Of a DNA stretch of 35,210 bases, positions 24,501-32,055 are shown in pieces. Under the pieces are notes generated by a model. It had not been told where the DNA came from. It saw nothing but the letters and a program-made list of their open reading frames with translations, and made no database searches. Source of the DNA: Planctomycetota bacterium (lineage in GTDB: Bacteria > Planctomycetota > UBA8742 > UBA2392); the NCBI GenBank assembly GCA_019186845.1, contig JABARW010000004.1:153164-188373 (forward strand), given 5' to 3'. Positions within the stretch are counted from its first letter, which is position 1. Every line of letters begins with the position of its first letter. A program made the translations under genes and the position numbers.

Positions 24501-25005
24501 ACTCGCACCGGGCTTCCTCAAGGCCATGGAGGCCGCCGGTCGCATCACCCAGGCCCTCTACCCTGCCGAGTCCACCACCATCGCGCTGCCTTTCACCGTG
24601 ACGCTCAAGCAGCGCGATCTTGTCAGCAACCTGGTGATCACGATTGGCGGCAAGGACAAGGACGACATCAAGGACCTCTACTCCAACCCCAATCGCACTT
24701 ACCAGTTCACCTGGAAAGAGGGCAACCCCGGGGCCAAGCTGGAGGTCTTTGTCGAGAAGGTCACCAGCGGGCCCACGCTGGATTTCAGCAAGGATGCCTG
24801 GGGCCTCATCAAGCTTCTATACCGCGGCACGGCCACGACCATCAACGACATCAACTACACGTTCCAGTGGAAGGTCTTCCTGCCCGTGATGGGCCGGCCT
24901 ACGGAAGTGCAGGGCGAGCTGGAGCTGGTGGCGAAGGACCGGGTCAACCCCTTCAAGAAGGGCTTCTTCATGGAGTTTGTCTGCCCTGAAAAGGTGGGAC
25001 CGTGA
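21526..25005 (+). CDS. tssM: T6SS inner-membrane protein TssM (IcmF family)
   Basis: A 1159-residue protein of normal TssM size. Two N-terminal membrane helices (about residues 10-30 and 38-60) are followed by a cytoplasmic NTPase-like domain with an intact Walker A motif GPPGAGKST at residues 126-134, then 'NCDWWFTDEGILLDTAGRY' (Walker B/switch region). A third membrane helix lies at about residues 437-460 ('ASVAASLAFLALCTIF'). The rest is a large periplasmic part ending in the beta-rich C-terminal domain that meets TssJ ('LVAKDRVNPFKKGFF'). TssM is the backbone of the envelope-spanning complex. Many TssM proteins lack the Walker motif; this one keeps it. Its stop overlaps tagF by GTGA. Confidence 0.95.
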   Translation: MKALLGALAKEGMLSIVVLIVLVALTWMGGEYLEWDVKLRVLIIIGLLAVFLIMYVAQKVLAVRRAMTIENQLRAQAQMHVQSTIPDKQPEIQALEQQFQEALAALKNSGLGKDALYRLPWYPIIGPPGAGKSTALQESGLNFPSMGTGPKAIRGIGGTRNCDWWFTDEGILLDTAGRYTTELDDQQEWFSFLDLLKKSRPSKPINGAIVAISIADLVSATDSQIEEYASTIRDRLDELCKRLQLVFPVYLMFTKCDLLQGFSEFFEDFSKADRAQAWGTSFKYSGNPGKTYSELFLDECAALTANLRNRRVGALGTERPVKKRQAVYLFPLQFEMAQKKLAEFIGHLFKPNPFQESPILRGFYFTSGTQKGTPVDQVVAAMSKAFGVEAPVEQAEEAVIERKSFFLKDLFTKIIFPDQHLAQPTAGVRKKLRLLRLASVAASLAFLALCTIFSTISFAGNGALLFTAGNAGARVRQLEKEKPKDLQENLLALDDLRDELTDLDAGPTLGKRFFLYRGHDINADLRKVYFDRIRTFFVLPMQSKMQSDLVSMRDKPQKSMADHDRMFDLHRAYQMLAENEDGKTREEGQMGSLKADIDVLKRVLETQEYWLAGPAAAGSVTPEVKALAFKQLEFVLSQLDRPDAWRYRADKELVDRINRFLSGAVWMTESYNDIINTGKGTTGKVNRDFMLKTEGRKYVEFRDSRGDFEFTQLYTQELYNRYVSVAIGDKSKTLSERFKELRKNVPADEIVRDLIRVYQEDYARLWIELVENTRIVPFANVKDAVMKLRALCGPESTILEYFKALSENQQLRVAENDLRNRSTIEIKVVEELLKRLMELQAAMDSFSRSAAEGSGFTGDDPAKLNELVAAFDTCVLKMNEAMDRVATDRVERERIARVFRQMVKNAAEATQADCLAEANKVWADRVFLPFKNEFAGKYPFTNDDKAAGVPLATFSKMFNPTITGSSPGTIAKTMDMLRRLSKTKINDDNLLKLAPGFLKAMEAAGRITQALYPAESTTIALPFTVTLKQRDLVSNLVITIGGKDKDDIKDLYSNPNRTYQFTWKEGNPGAKLEVFVEKVTSGPTLDFSKDAWGLIKLLYRGTATTINDINYTFQWKVFLPVMGRPTEVQGELELVAKDRVNPFKKGFFMEFVCPEKVGP

Positions 25006-25931
25006 CCCCCATTACCGTTGGCTGCTACGGCAAGCTCCCCATCCACGGCGATTTCATTCGCTACAACGTGGGTGCGGCCGAGATTTCCGTGCTGGACCGC
25101 TGGTTTCAGGAGGGGTTGTTCGCGGGCCAGAAGCAGCTCGGCGGCCAGTTCTCTGACGTGTTTGACCGCGCTCCCGCCAGCCGTTTCATCTTCAACATGC
25201 CCAGCATCGGCCGCATTGTCGTTGGCGTCATCATGCCGGGCTGCGACAAGACGGGTCGGCAATTCCCCTTTCTGGTGGCGGCGGGAACGCCGGTGAAGGA
25301 TTTCGGCCTCGAGGTCGCCCTGATTCCCGGCATCTTTGAGTCATTCTTCGAGCGCGCCCACGCTGTCATGAAAGACTGGATCGGCAAGGACCTGAAGACA
25401 TTCCTTGGCCGCGTCGATCAGCTTTCCTTCCAGCTTGATGTTCGGGGCGAGGCCCGCCGCGTGGCCCAGAGTGTGGCCAAGCGCACCATCAGCATGGTGT
25501 GGTCGGACGCCTTTGGCGCCGCAGCGGACGTTCGCAAGTACCTGCTGCTTCAGAACCTCGCCGACGTGCTCAGGCCCAAAGTGCTGCCAAAGTATGCCCT
25601 GCGCTTTCCCGCCACCTCCAATGGCGGTAACGCCGCGGTCTGGCTTGAGCTTACGCAGAAGCTTCTGGCCCGGGCGGGCCTGCCCACCATGACGATGTGG
25701 AACTTCCCGCAGGACGACGTGGCCCCGCAGATCAGCCTGCTGTTTGACGACTTGCGTGATAAATACCTGCTGCCATTGCTAAACCCCGACCGCGACAGCG
25801 ACGTGGCCTATCGCCTGGGCCGCTATGGCCCCGGCGATGATGCCAAGCTGGCCCAGGCGCGGCAGCGCTACGGCGCCCTGGCCGACAACGTGAACCTGAC
25901 CGTGCCTGAGTTGATTCAGCGGATGCCCTGA
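25002..25931 (+). CDS. tagF: T6SS accessory regulator TagF
   Basis: A 309-residue protein from GTG 25002, overlapping tssM by 4 bases. The N-terminal TagF domain (about residues 1-140) is clear: 'GCYGKLPIHGDFIRYNV', 'LDRWFQEGL', 'APASRFIFNMP', 'VVGVIMPGCDKTGRQFPF'. The remaining 165 residues are less conserved. In Pseudomonas TagF is a post-translational repressor of T6SS firing that acts through Fha independently of PpkA; the presence here of both fha and tagF supports such control. No PppA phosphatase domain is fused. Confidence 0.88.
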   Translation: MTPITVGCYGKLPIHGDFIRYNVGAAEISVLDRWFQEGLFAGQKQLGGQFSDVFDRAPASRFIFNMPSIGRIVVGVIMPGCDKTGRQFPFLVAAGTPVKDFGLEVALIPGIFESFFERAHAVMKDWIGKDLKTFLGRVDQLSFQLDVRGEARRVAQSVAKRTISMVWSDAFGAAADVRKYLLLQNLADVLRPKVLPKYALRFPATSNGGNAAVWLELTQKLLARAGLPTMTMWNFPQDDVAPQISLLFDDLRDKYLLPLLNPDRDSDVAYRLGRYGPGDDAKLAQARQRYGALADNVNLTVPELIQRMP

Positions 25932-25945
25932 AACGGAGGCTGAAC

Positions 25946-26815
25946 TTGCCTGACGAAATTCTGGATGCCGCGCTGGGAACCACCCCGATTGCAGGCGCTC
26001 TGCCCTCCGGGGAAAACGCGCGCTATGACCCGGACTACGAGGCTCTGGAGGCCGAAGTCAAGAAGATGGAGTCTCTCACGGGCGAAACAGTGGCCTGGCC
26101 CCGCGTCGTGGAACTGGGCAAGAAACTGCTGGCCGAGAAGACCAAGGACCTGCTGGTCTCCGGCTACCTGGGCATGGCCATGCTGCAAACCCAGGGCTAC
26201 GGTGGCCTGGCCTCGGCCATCACAGTGACACGGGACCTGCTCAAGACCTTCTGGGACAGTCTGTTCCCCGAGCTCAAGCGCATGCGTGCGCGTGTAACGG
26301 CACTGCAGTGGCTCAATGATCGGGTGGCCAATGCCATCAACAACCGCGGCCAGGCCGTGGAACAGGACCGCGAGGGTCTCGAGAAGTGCGCCGCGGCCGT
26401 AAAAGAGTTGGGCGACGTCGTGGGTGAGAAGTTCACGGAAGAGCGTCCTGACCTCGGTGCGCTGAGCCGTGCGATCACCGACAAAATGGGCCAGTTAGCG
26501 GGCGCTGAGAGCGCGCCGCAGACGGGAGGCGATTCCATGGAAGGCCATACCGAGCAGGCCGCGCCGGCGGTGACGGGGGGCGGTGGGGGCGCCATAAGGA
26601 CGAGGGCCGACGCCTTCCGGCGGCTTCAGGAAGTGGCCAACTGGCTCAAACGTAACGATCCTCACAGCCCCGTGGCGATGCTGGTGCAGCGGGCCGTGGC
26701 GTGGGGGAACCTGTCACTGGAACAGGTGCTGACGGAATTGATTCGCAACAGCGACGTGCGCGATCGGGTGTTTGAGGAGTTGGGCGCCAAGAAACAGGAG
26801 CCGGCTTCAGAGTAG
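25946..26815 (+). CDS. tssA: T6SS assembly protein TssA (short form)
   Basis: A 289-residue protein starting at TTG 25946; this unusual start is supported by GGAGG six bases upstream (25935-25939). The N-terminal ImpA domain (about residues 10-135) has 'YDPDYEALEAEVKKME', 'LLVSGYLGMAML' and 'FWDSLFPELKRMRARVTALQWLND'. After a Gly-rich linker (a run of glycines near residue 213) the end reads 'RADAFRRLQEVANWLKRNDPHSPVAMLVQRAV', the conserved ImpA-type C-terminal segment. TssA starts sheath-tube assembly at the baseplate. The protein is shorter than most TssA proteins and lacks a long variable C-terminal extension. Confidence 0.87.
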   Translation: MPDEILDAALGTTPIAGALPSGENARYDPDYEALEAEVKKMESLTGETVAWPRVVELGKKLLAEKTKDLLVSGYLGMAMLQTQGYGGLASAITVTRDLLKTFWDSLFPELKRMRARVTALQWLNDRVANAINNRGQAVEQDREGLEKCAAAVKELGDVVGEKFTEERPDLGALSRAITDKMGQLAGAESAPQTGGDSMEGHTEQAAPAVTGGGGGAIRTRADAFRRLQEVANWLKRNDPHSPVAMLVQRAVAWGNLSLEQVLTELIRNSDVRDRVFEELGAKKQEPASE

Positions 26816-26935
26816 AAGTGAAAGTCTTGAAATGAGTTACATCGCAGAATTGCAGAGCCTTGAGGTATGAAACAAAGCTAGGACGGAGGCTGGCGAAAGC
26901 TAGAATCGCGCGTCCATTCGAAAGGGACTAAAGCC

Positions 26936-27436
26936 ATGGCGAAGGAAGGGTCTGTTGCACCCCGTGAGCGTGTGAACATTGTCTACAAACCTGCCACCGG
27001 GGACGCCCAGGAAGAGAAAGAGCTGCCCCTGAAGCTTTTGATGATGGGTGATTACACCCTGCGCCAGGATTCGACTCCCCTGGAAGAGCGCAAGCCCATC
27101 AACATCAACAAGGACAACTTCAGTGACGTGATGAAGAGCCAGAAGCTCGAACTGAACGTCAACGTCGCCAACAAGCTCTCCGAGAAGGAGGGCGATGAAA
27201 TGGCCGTCAAGCTCAAGTTCAATACGCTCAAGGACTTCGAGCCTGAGCAGGTGGTGCGTCAGGTGCCGGAATTGCGCCAGATGCTGGAACTGCGCGAAGC
27301 CCTGGCGGCCCTCAAGGGTCCCCTGGGCAACTTCCCCGCGTTCAAGAAGAAGATCCAGTCCATGCTGGGCGACGAGGCTTCGCGTAACAAGATCCTCGGC
27401 GAGTTGCAGAAGAAGGAAGGCGGTGACAAGAAGTAG
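26936..27436 (+). CDS. tssB: T6SS contractile sheath small subunit TssB
   Basis: A 166-residue protein of expected length. Typical TssB features: 'RVNIVYKPATGDAQEEKELPLKLLMMGDY', 'LEERKPININKDNFSDVM' and 'FEPEQVVRQVPELRQMLELREAL'. TssB pairs with TssC to build the contractile sheath. A 120-base gap before it has no gene and no convincing promoter. Confidence 0.96.
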   Translation: MAKEGSVAPRERVNIVYKPATGDAQEEKELPLKLLMMGDYTLRQDSTPLEERKPININKDNFSDVMKSQKLELNVNVANKLSEKEGDEMAVKLKFNTLKDFEPEQVVRQVPELRQMLELREALAALKGPLGNFPAFKKKIQSMLGDEASRNKILGELQKKEGGDKK

Positions 27437-27471
27437 CCGCAGCCAGGATTGTTGTTCTTTCGGGGGAGTGG

Positions 27472-27489
27472 CCCGGCAGGCAAGCCGGG
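27472..27489 (+). other. Hairpin between tssB and tssC
   Basis: CCCGGC (27472-27477) pairs with GCCGGG (27484-27489) across a 6-base loop, 35 bases after the tssB stop. No T run follows, so it is more likely an RNA-stability or processing element than a terminator. Confidence 0.35.
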
Positions 27490-27574
27490 TGTGATCTCAG
27501 CGGCCGACCCAGAGGGGCGGAGCCGGCAAGACTAACCAATTGACCTCGCGGCCAACGGCCAACAGGGGGGATAT

Positions 27575-29056
27575 ATGGCAGAACCGCAGAAACAGGAACA
27601 GGCAGCTCAGGCCCAGGCGGCGGAGGGCTCGCTGCTCGACGAAATCATGGCGCAGACCAAGATGAAGCCTTCGGATGAAGGCTACTCGGTCGCGAAAAAG
27701 GGTGTGGAGGCCTTCATCAGCGAGCTGCTCGCGCCCAACAAGCAATACGAAAAGGCCGACAAGGCCGCCGTTGACCAGATGATCGCCGAGCTGGACAAAA
27801 AACTGTCCAAGCAGCTCGATGAAATCCTCCACCACAGTGACGTGCAGAAGCTGGAAAGCGCCTGGCGCGGGCTGAAGTTGGTGGTGGACCGCACCGACTT
27901 CCGTGAGAACATCAAGCTCGAGGTGCTCAACTGCAGCAAAGAAGATCTGCAGACGGACTTCGAGGATGCCCCGGAAATCGTCAAGTCGGGCCTGTACAAG
28001 ACTGTTTACACCGGCGAATACGGCCAGTTCGGCGGCGAGCCCTACGGCGCCATCATCGCCAACTACGACTTCGGTCCCGGCCCCCAGGATGTCGCGCTGC
28101 TGCAGAAGGTCGCCAGCGTCGCCACCATGGCCCACGCGCCCTTCATCGCCTCAGCGGGCCCCAAGTTCTTCGGAGTAGACAGCTTCACCGCGCTCCCGAA
28201 TCTCAAGGACCTCAAGAGCATCATGGAAGGCCCGCAGTATGCCAAGTGGCAGAGCTTCCGTTCCAGCGAGGACGCCCGCTCCGTGGGCCTGACGCTGCCG
28301 CGCTTCCTGCTGCGCCTGCCCTACGGCCAGGACACGATGCCGGTAAAGGCCTTCAACTATGAGGAGTCTGTCAAAGGCAAGCACGACGCCTACCTGTGGG
28401 GCAACACGGCCTTTGCCTTTGCGACACGGCTGGCGGACAGCTTTGCCAAGTATCGCTGGTGCCCGAACATCATCGGCCCCCAGTCGGGCGGCGCGGTGGA
28501 AGACCTGCCCCTGCACCAGTACGAGAGCATGGGCGAGATCGAAACCAAGATCCCGACGGAAGTGCTGATCAGCGAGCGTCGCGAGTACGAACTCTCCGAA
28601 GAGGGCTTCATTGCGCTCACCATGCGCAAGGGCAGCGACAACGCCTGCTTCTTCTCGGCAAACTCCTGCCAGAAGCCCAAGAACTTCGGCCAGAGCAAGG
28701 AAGGCAAGGAAGCGGAGACGAACTATCGGCTTTCGACGCAGCTGCCCTACATGTTCATCATGAACCGCCTGGCGCACTACGTCAAAGTGCTCCAGCGCGA
28801 ACAGATCGGTTCGTGGAAAGAGAAGGAAGACCTCTCCCGCGAACTCAACAAGTGGATTGGCCAGTACGTGGCGGACACGGACAACCCCTCGCCCGCCATT
28901 CGCTCGCGCTGCCCCCTGCGCCAGGCCAAGATCGACGTGGAAGATGTGCCGGGCGAAGCAGGCTGGTACCGCGTGAAAATGTCCGTTCGGCCTCACTTCA
29001 AGTACATGGGAGCGTTCTTCACCCTGTCGCTCGTGGGCAAGCTGGACAAGGAATGA
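27575..29056 (+). CDS. tssC: T6SS contractile sheath large subunit TssC
   Basis: A 493-residue protein, normal for TssC. Diagnostic segments: 'LDKKLSKQLDEILHHSDVQKLESAWRGLKLVVDRTDF' early, 'GEYGQFGGEPYGAIIANYDF', 'LPRFLLRLPYG', 'HDAYLWGNTAFAFA', 'FRWCPNIIGP'-like (here YRWCPNIIGPQSGG), and a C-terminal 'VRPHFKYMGAFFTLSLVGKLDKE'. With TssB it forms the sheath that contracts to drive the Hcp tube. AGGGGGG lies 6-7 bases before the ATG. The 138-base gap after tssB contains a hairpin but no gene. Confidence 0.97.
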   Translation: MAEPQKQEQAAQAQAAEGSLLDEIMAQTKMKPSDEGYSVAKKGVEAFISELLAPNKQYEKADKAAVDQMIAELDKKLSKQLDEILHHSDVQKLESAWRGLKLVVDRTDFRENIKLEVLNCSKEDLQTDFEDAPEIVKSGLYKTVYTGEYGQFGGEPYGAIIANYDFGPGPQDVALLQKVASVATMAHAPFIASAGPKFFGVDSFTALPNLKDLKSIMEGPQYAKWQSFRSSEDARSVGLTLPRFLLRLPYGQDTMPVKAFNYEESVKGKHDAYLWGNTAFAFATRLADSFAKYRWCPNIIGPQSGGAVEDLPLHQYESMGEIETKIPTEVLISERREYELSEEGFIALTMRKGSDNACFFSANSCQKPKNFGQSKEGKEAETNYRLSTQLPYMFIMNRLAHYVKVLQREQIGSWKEKEDLSRELNKWIGQYVADTDNPSPAIRSRCPLRQAKIDVEDVPGEAGWYRVKMSVRPHFKYMGAFFTLSLVGKLDKE

Positions 29057-29272
29057 TGATGGTATGCAGCCGCGCGATCCATGCGTCCGACACTCTGTGA
29101 TGGCTTGGGGAAGGGCTGAAAAAGGTCGGAAATTGATTTTGACATAACGTAATAGCGGTGTATCTCTATTCCATCGAGTAATGTGGTTGCTTCTGGCAAA
29201 TGATGCAAAACGAAATGCGGATGGACAGAGAATAATTCATAGTGTTTTCTTTGGCTCCAGGGGAGACGAGTT
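29057..29272. other. AT-rich leader between tssC and hcp
   Basis: 216 bases without a gene, clearly more AT-rich than the surroundings from about 29125 to 29260. This sudden drop in GC fits a promoter region, so hcp probably has its own transcription start in addition to readthrough. A candidate -35 TTGACA is at 29139-29144. Confidence 0.55.
29139..29166 (+). promoter_or_regulatory. Candidate promoter for hcp
   Basis: A perfect TTGACA (29139-29144) is followed after 16 bases by TATCTC (29161-29166). The -10 match is weak, and the 5' untranslated region would be about 100 bases. AT-richness of the region supports a promoter here, but the exact hexamers are uncertain. Confidence 0.35.
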
Positions 29273-29755
29273 ATGGCTAACATGAAGATCTTCGTGAAGA
29301 TTGACGGCTGTCCGGGTTCGACACTCGATGGCAAGCACAAGGACTGGTGCGACGTGCGCGGCTTTGCGCATGAGCTCCAGTACCCCTTCGACATGCGTGA
29401 GAACAAGGGCCGCGGTGAACCGGTTCACGGCGCCTTGAGCATCACCAAGGAAATCGACAAGGCCTCTCCCAAGCTCTATGAGGCTCTGGCCAAGAAGAAG
29501 AAGATCAAGGACGTTCAGCTCGAGTTCTGGCGCGACAAGCCGGGCGAGGGTGGCAGCGAGTGCTACTTCAAGATCAAGATTGAGGACTGCCGCGTCGTGT
29601 TTGCCAAGCCCTACACGCCCAAGCCGGGCGAGCAGGACGCCACGACTCCTCCGCACATGGAAGACATCGGTTTTGCCTATCGCAAGATCGACTGGACCTT
29701 CGACTCGGGTGGCCAGGTTCCGACGACCTTCGATTTCTCGGACCCCACCAAGTAG
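29273..29755 (+). CDS. hcp: T6SS inner-tube protein Hcp (TssD)
   Basis: A 160-residue protein, standard Hcp size. It opens 'MANMKIFVKIDGCPGSTLDGKHKDWCDVRGF', the usual Hcp start with the conserved 'G.S.D..H..W' pattern, and contains 'EPVHGALSITKEIDKASPKLYEALAKKKKI' and 'YFKIKIEDCRVV'. Hcp hexamers stack into the tube that is fired into target cells and can carry small effectors; no fused effector domain is present. GGGGAG sits about 7 bases before the ATG. Its own AT-rich leader and a terminator-like hairpin downstream suggest separate high expression. Confidence 0.96.
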   Translation: MANMKIFVKIDGCPGSTLDGKHKDWCDVRGFAHELQYPFDMRENKGRGEPVHGALSITKEIDKASPKLYEALAKKKKIKDVQLEFWRDKPGEGGSECYFKIKIEDCRVVFAKPYTPKPGEQDATTPPHMEDIGFAYRKIDWTFDSGGQVPTTFDFSDPTK

Positions 29756-29769
29756 TTCCGGTATTTCAG

Positions 29770-29817
29770 GGGGCGCGGCTGGCATTCGGCCTCGGCCGGT
29801 CAGCGCGCCCCTTGTGT
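29770..29817 (+). terminator. Terminator/attenuator-like hairpin after hcp
   Basis: GGGGCGCG (29770-29777) pairs with CGCGCCCC (29804-29811), extended by CTG/CAG inside (29779-29781 with 29801-29803) with one bulged G. TTGTGT follows. It lies 15 bases after the hcp stop and before tssE, so it may end most hcp transcripts while letting some readthrough reach tssE and beyond. Confidence 0.5.
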
Positions 29818-29829
29818 CCTTACAGGCAG

Positions 29830-29847
29830 GGCGGGCGAAAGCCCGCC
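29830..29847 (+). other. GNRA-capped hairpin upstream of tssE
   Basis: GGCGGGC (29830-29836) and GCCCGCC (29841-29847) form a perfect stem with a GAAA tetraloop. GGCC (29848-29851) and GGCC (29860-29863) can form a second small stem just before the tssE ATG. No Shine-Dalgarno site is visible, so tssE translation may depend on this structure or on coupling. Confidence 0.4.
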
Positions 29848-29863
29848 GGCCTGAAGTCCGGCC

Positions 29864-30286
29864 ATGGCCCAGTTCGAAGATCGCACACTGCTGGAGAGGC
29901 TGGCGCGCGGCACGCGCGCTCAGGCGCGCACGCTTTCCGAGGACACGAACGCGCTGGTGCGTTCGATTCTGCGCAACCTGCAGAAGATCCTCAACACGCG
30001 CCAGGGGCATGCGCCAGCCCAGCTTGACTTCGGCATTCCCGCTCCTTCGGACATCACGACGAACTTCCCGGAGAGCATCCCGATGATGCAGCGCATCATC
30101 CGCGACAGCATCGAGAAGTACGAGCCAAGGCTCACGGGTGTGAACGTGATGCACGTGGAAAGCGAGGGCGATGTGCTCAGCCTGCGTTTCCAGATCACTG
30201 CCAAGCTATCCACGAGCAAGGGGCACAACCCGGTGTTCTTCGACACGCTGGTGGATCCGTCGGGCCACATCAAGCTCCAGACCTGA
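29864..30286 (+). CDS. tssE: T6SS baseplate protein TssE (gp25-like)
   Basis: A 140-residue protein related to phage T4 gp25. Features: 'LVRSILRNLQKILNTRQGHAPAQLDFGIP' (the 'L..LLNTR.G' baseplate motif), 'IRDSIEKYEPRLTGVNV' and 'SLRFQITAKL'. TssE links the baseplate to the sheath and starts sheath polymerisation. It ends 8 bases before tssF. Confidence 0.93.
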   Translation: MAQFEDRTLLERLARGTRAQARTLSEDTNALVRSILRNLQKILNTRQGHAPAQLDFGIPAPSDITTNFPESIPMMQRIIRDSIEKYEPRLTGVNVMHVESEGDVLSLRFQITAKLSTSKGHNPVFFDTLVDPSGHIKLQT

Positions 30287-30294
30287 GAGGCGCT

Positions 30295-32040
30295 GTGTAC
30301 GCGAAGTACTATCAAGACGAGCTGCTTTTCCTGCGCGAGCTGGGGCGCGAGTTCGCCCGCGCCAACCCCGATGCCGCGCCGTTTCTGGCGGAAAGCGGTA
30401 CGGACCCCGACGTGGAGCGCCTGCTTGAGGGCTTTGCCTTTCTCACGGCGCGCATCCGCCAGAAGCTGGACGACGAGCTGCCGGAGTTCACCCACGCGCT
30501 CATGGAGATGTTCTGGCCGCACTATCTGCGGCCCATCCCCAGCTTCACCATCATGCAGTTCGAGGCCACGACGCAGGCGGCGCGCGAGTCGCGCGTGATT
30601 GCCCGCGGCGCCGAGTTGAGCAGCCTTCCCGTGGACTCGACGCCCTGCACGTTCCGCACCACGCAGGACGTAAACCTGCAACCTGTGCAGTTGCGCGCCG
30701 TCGAGGTCCACAAGGGCGCCGTGCCGCAGATCGTGCTGCGCTTCAGGCTGCCCGAGGGCCTGACGCTGGACAAGGTCAACCTTTCGTCGCTGCGCCTTTA
30801 CCTCGCGGGAGAACCGCCGGTCACGCGGGCGCTCTACCTCTGCCTGTGCCGCTATGCGCGCCAGATTACGGCCATGCGCGAGCAGTTGGGCGGCGCCTCT
30901 CAGCCGATTCCCTTGGCCGGCGCCAAGATCAAGCCCGTGGGCCTGGGCGAATCCGAGGGGTTGCTTCCTTATTCGCGGCTGTCGTTTCCGGGCTTTCGGC
31001 TCCTGCAGGAGTATTTTGCCTTTCCGCAGAAGTTCATGTTCGTGGACATCACGGGTCTGGAGGGACTGCAGAAGGGCGGCCTGGCGGGAAGCTTCGACCT
31101 TGTGATCCAGCTTTCGCGTCTGCCGGACAACATGCCGCCTGTCAGCCTGGCGAACGTTGCGCTCAACTGCGCCCCGGCGGTCAACCTGTTCAAGCATGAC
31201 GCCGATCCAGTTCGCATCGACCCGCGGCGCACAGAATACAAGATCCGCCCCGGCGGCGTGGACCCCGCCCACTTCGAGATCTACACCATTGACCGTGTGT
31301 TCGGCCTTACGCGCGGCACGGCCAAGCCCAAGGACTTCCGCCCCCTGTTCCGGGTGGGTGTGGCGGGAGCGGGCGGCAGCTATTACCGGGCGCGTACGGA
31401 GAACGCCATCGTGGGTGAGGGCACGGACGTGTTCATCACGCCCGTGAGCGGGGGCGATGTGCAGGGCGCCGAGGACGTGGAGACGCTCTCCATGGAGCTG
31501 ACCTGCACGAACCGCCAGCTTCCCACGCGGCTGGGGCTGGGCGACATCAGCGTGCTGACCAGCAACTCGCCCCAATTCGCGCGCTTCAAGAACATTACCA
31601 AGCCCTCGGCCAGCGTTCCGCCGCCGCTGGGCGATGACCTGCATTGGCGCCTGCTGTCGCACCTTTCGATCAACTATTTTTCGCTGCTGGAGGTGGAGGC
31701 CCTGCGCTCGCTGCTCACGCTCTACAATTTCCGCGCGCGGGTGGACCGCCAGGCGGAAAACGCCCACCGGCTGCTGCTGGAAGGCGTGCAGAAGGTCAGC
31801 AGCGCGCCCGCCACTCGTATGTTCATGGGCGCGCCGGTGCGCGGCCTGGATGTCGAGATCGAGTTCAACGAAGACAACCTCGGCGGTGAGGGCGAGGTTT
31901 TCCTGCTGGGCGCGGTGCTCAGCGAGTTCTTTGCCCAGTATGTTTCGCTGAATGCCTTTTCGAGGCTCAAAGTGCGCGGCATCAAGCGCGCTGAAGTGCA
32001 CGAATACGCGGCCCGGGCCGGTCGCCGGGTGATGCTGTAA
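30295..32040 (+). CDS. tssF: T6SS baseplate protein TssF
   Basis: A 581-residue protein of normal size starting at GTG 30295. The opening 'YYQDELLFLRELGREFARANPDAAPFL' and 'DPDVERLLEGFAFLTARIRQKLDDELPEFTHALMEMFWPHYLRPIPS' are hallmark TssF segments. The C-terminus ('LFLLGAVLSEFFAQYVSLNAFSRL'-like, here 'VFLLGAVLSEFFAQYVSLN') is also typical. TssF and TssG form the baseplate wedge with TssE and TssK. Confidence 0.96.
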   Translation: MYAKYYQDELLFLRELGREFARANPDAAPFLAESGTDPDVERLLEGFAFLTARIRQKLDDELPEFTHALMEMFWPHYLRPIPSFTIMQFEATTQAARESRVIARGAELSSLPVDSTPCTFRTTQDVNLQPVQLRAVEVHKGAVPQIVLRFRLPEGLTLDKVNLSSLRLYLAGEPPVTRALYLCLCRYARQITAMREQLGGASQPIPLAGAKIKPVGLGESEGLLPYSRLSFPGFRLLQEYFAFPQKFMFVDITGLEGLQKGGLAGSFDLVIQLSRLPDNMPPVSLANVALNCAPAVNLFKHDADPVRIDPRRTEYKIRPGGVDPAHFEIYTIDRVFGLTRGTAKPKDFRPLFRVGVAGAGGSYYRARTENAIVGEGTDVFITPVSGGDVQGAEDVETLSMELTCTNRQLPTRLGLGDISVLTSNSPQFARFKNITKPSASVPPPLGDDLHWRLLSHLSINYFSLLEVEALRSLLTLYNFRARVDRQAENAHRLLLEGVQKVSSAPATRMFMGAPVRGLDVEIEFNEDNLGGEGEVFLLGAVLSEFFAQYVSLNAFSRLKVRGIKRAEVHEYAARAGRRVML

Positions 32041-32055
32041 GCGAGGGGAGAAGGC

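Noticed and set aside
29181..29215. Sigma-54 promoter upstream of hcp
   Set aside because: GG and GC doublets are present but spaced 8 or 9 bases apart, not the required 10.
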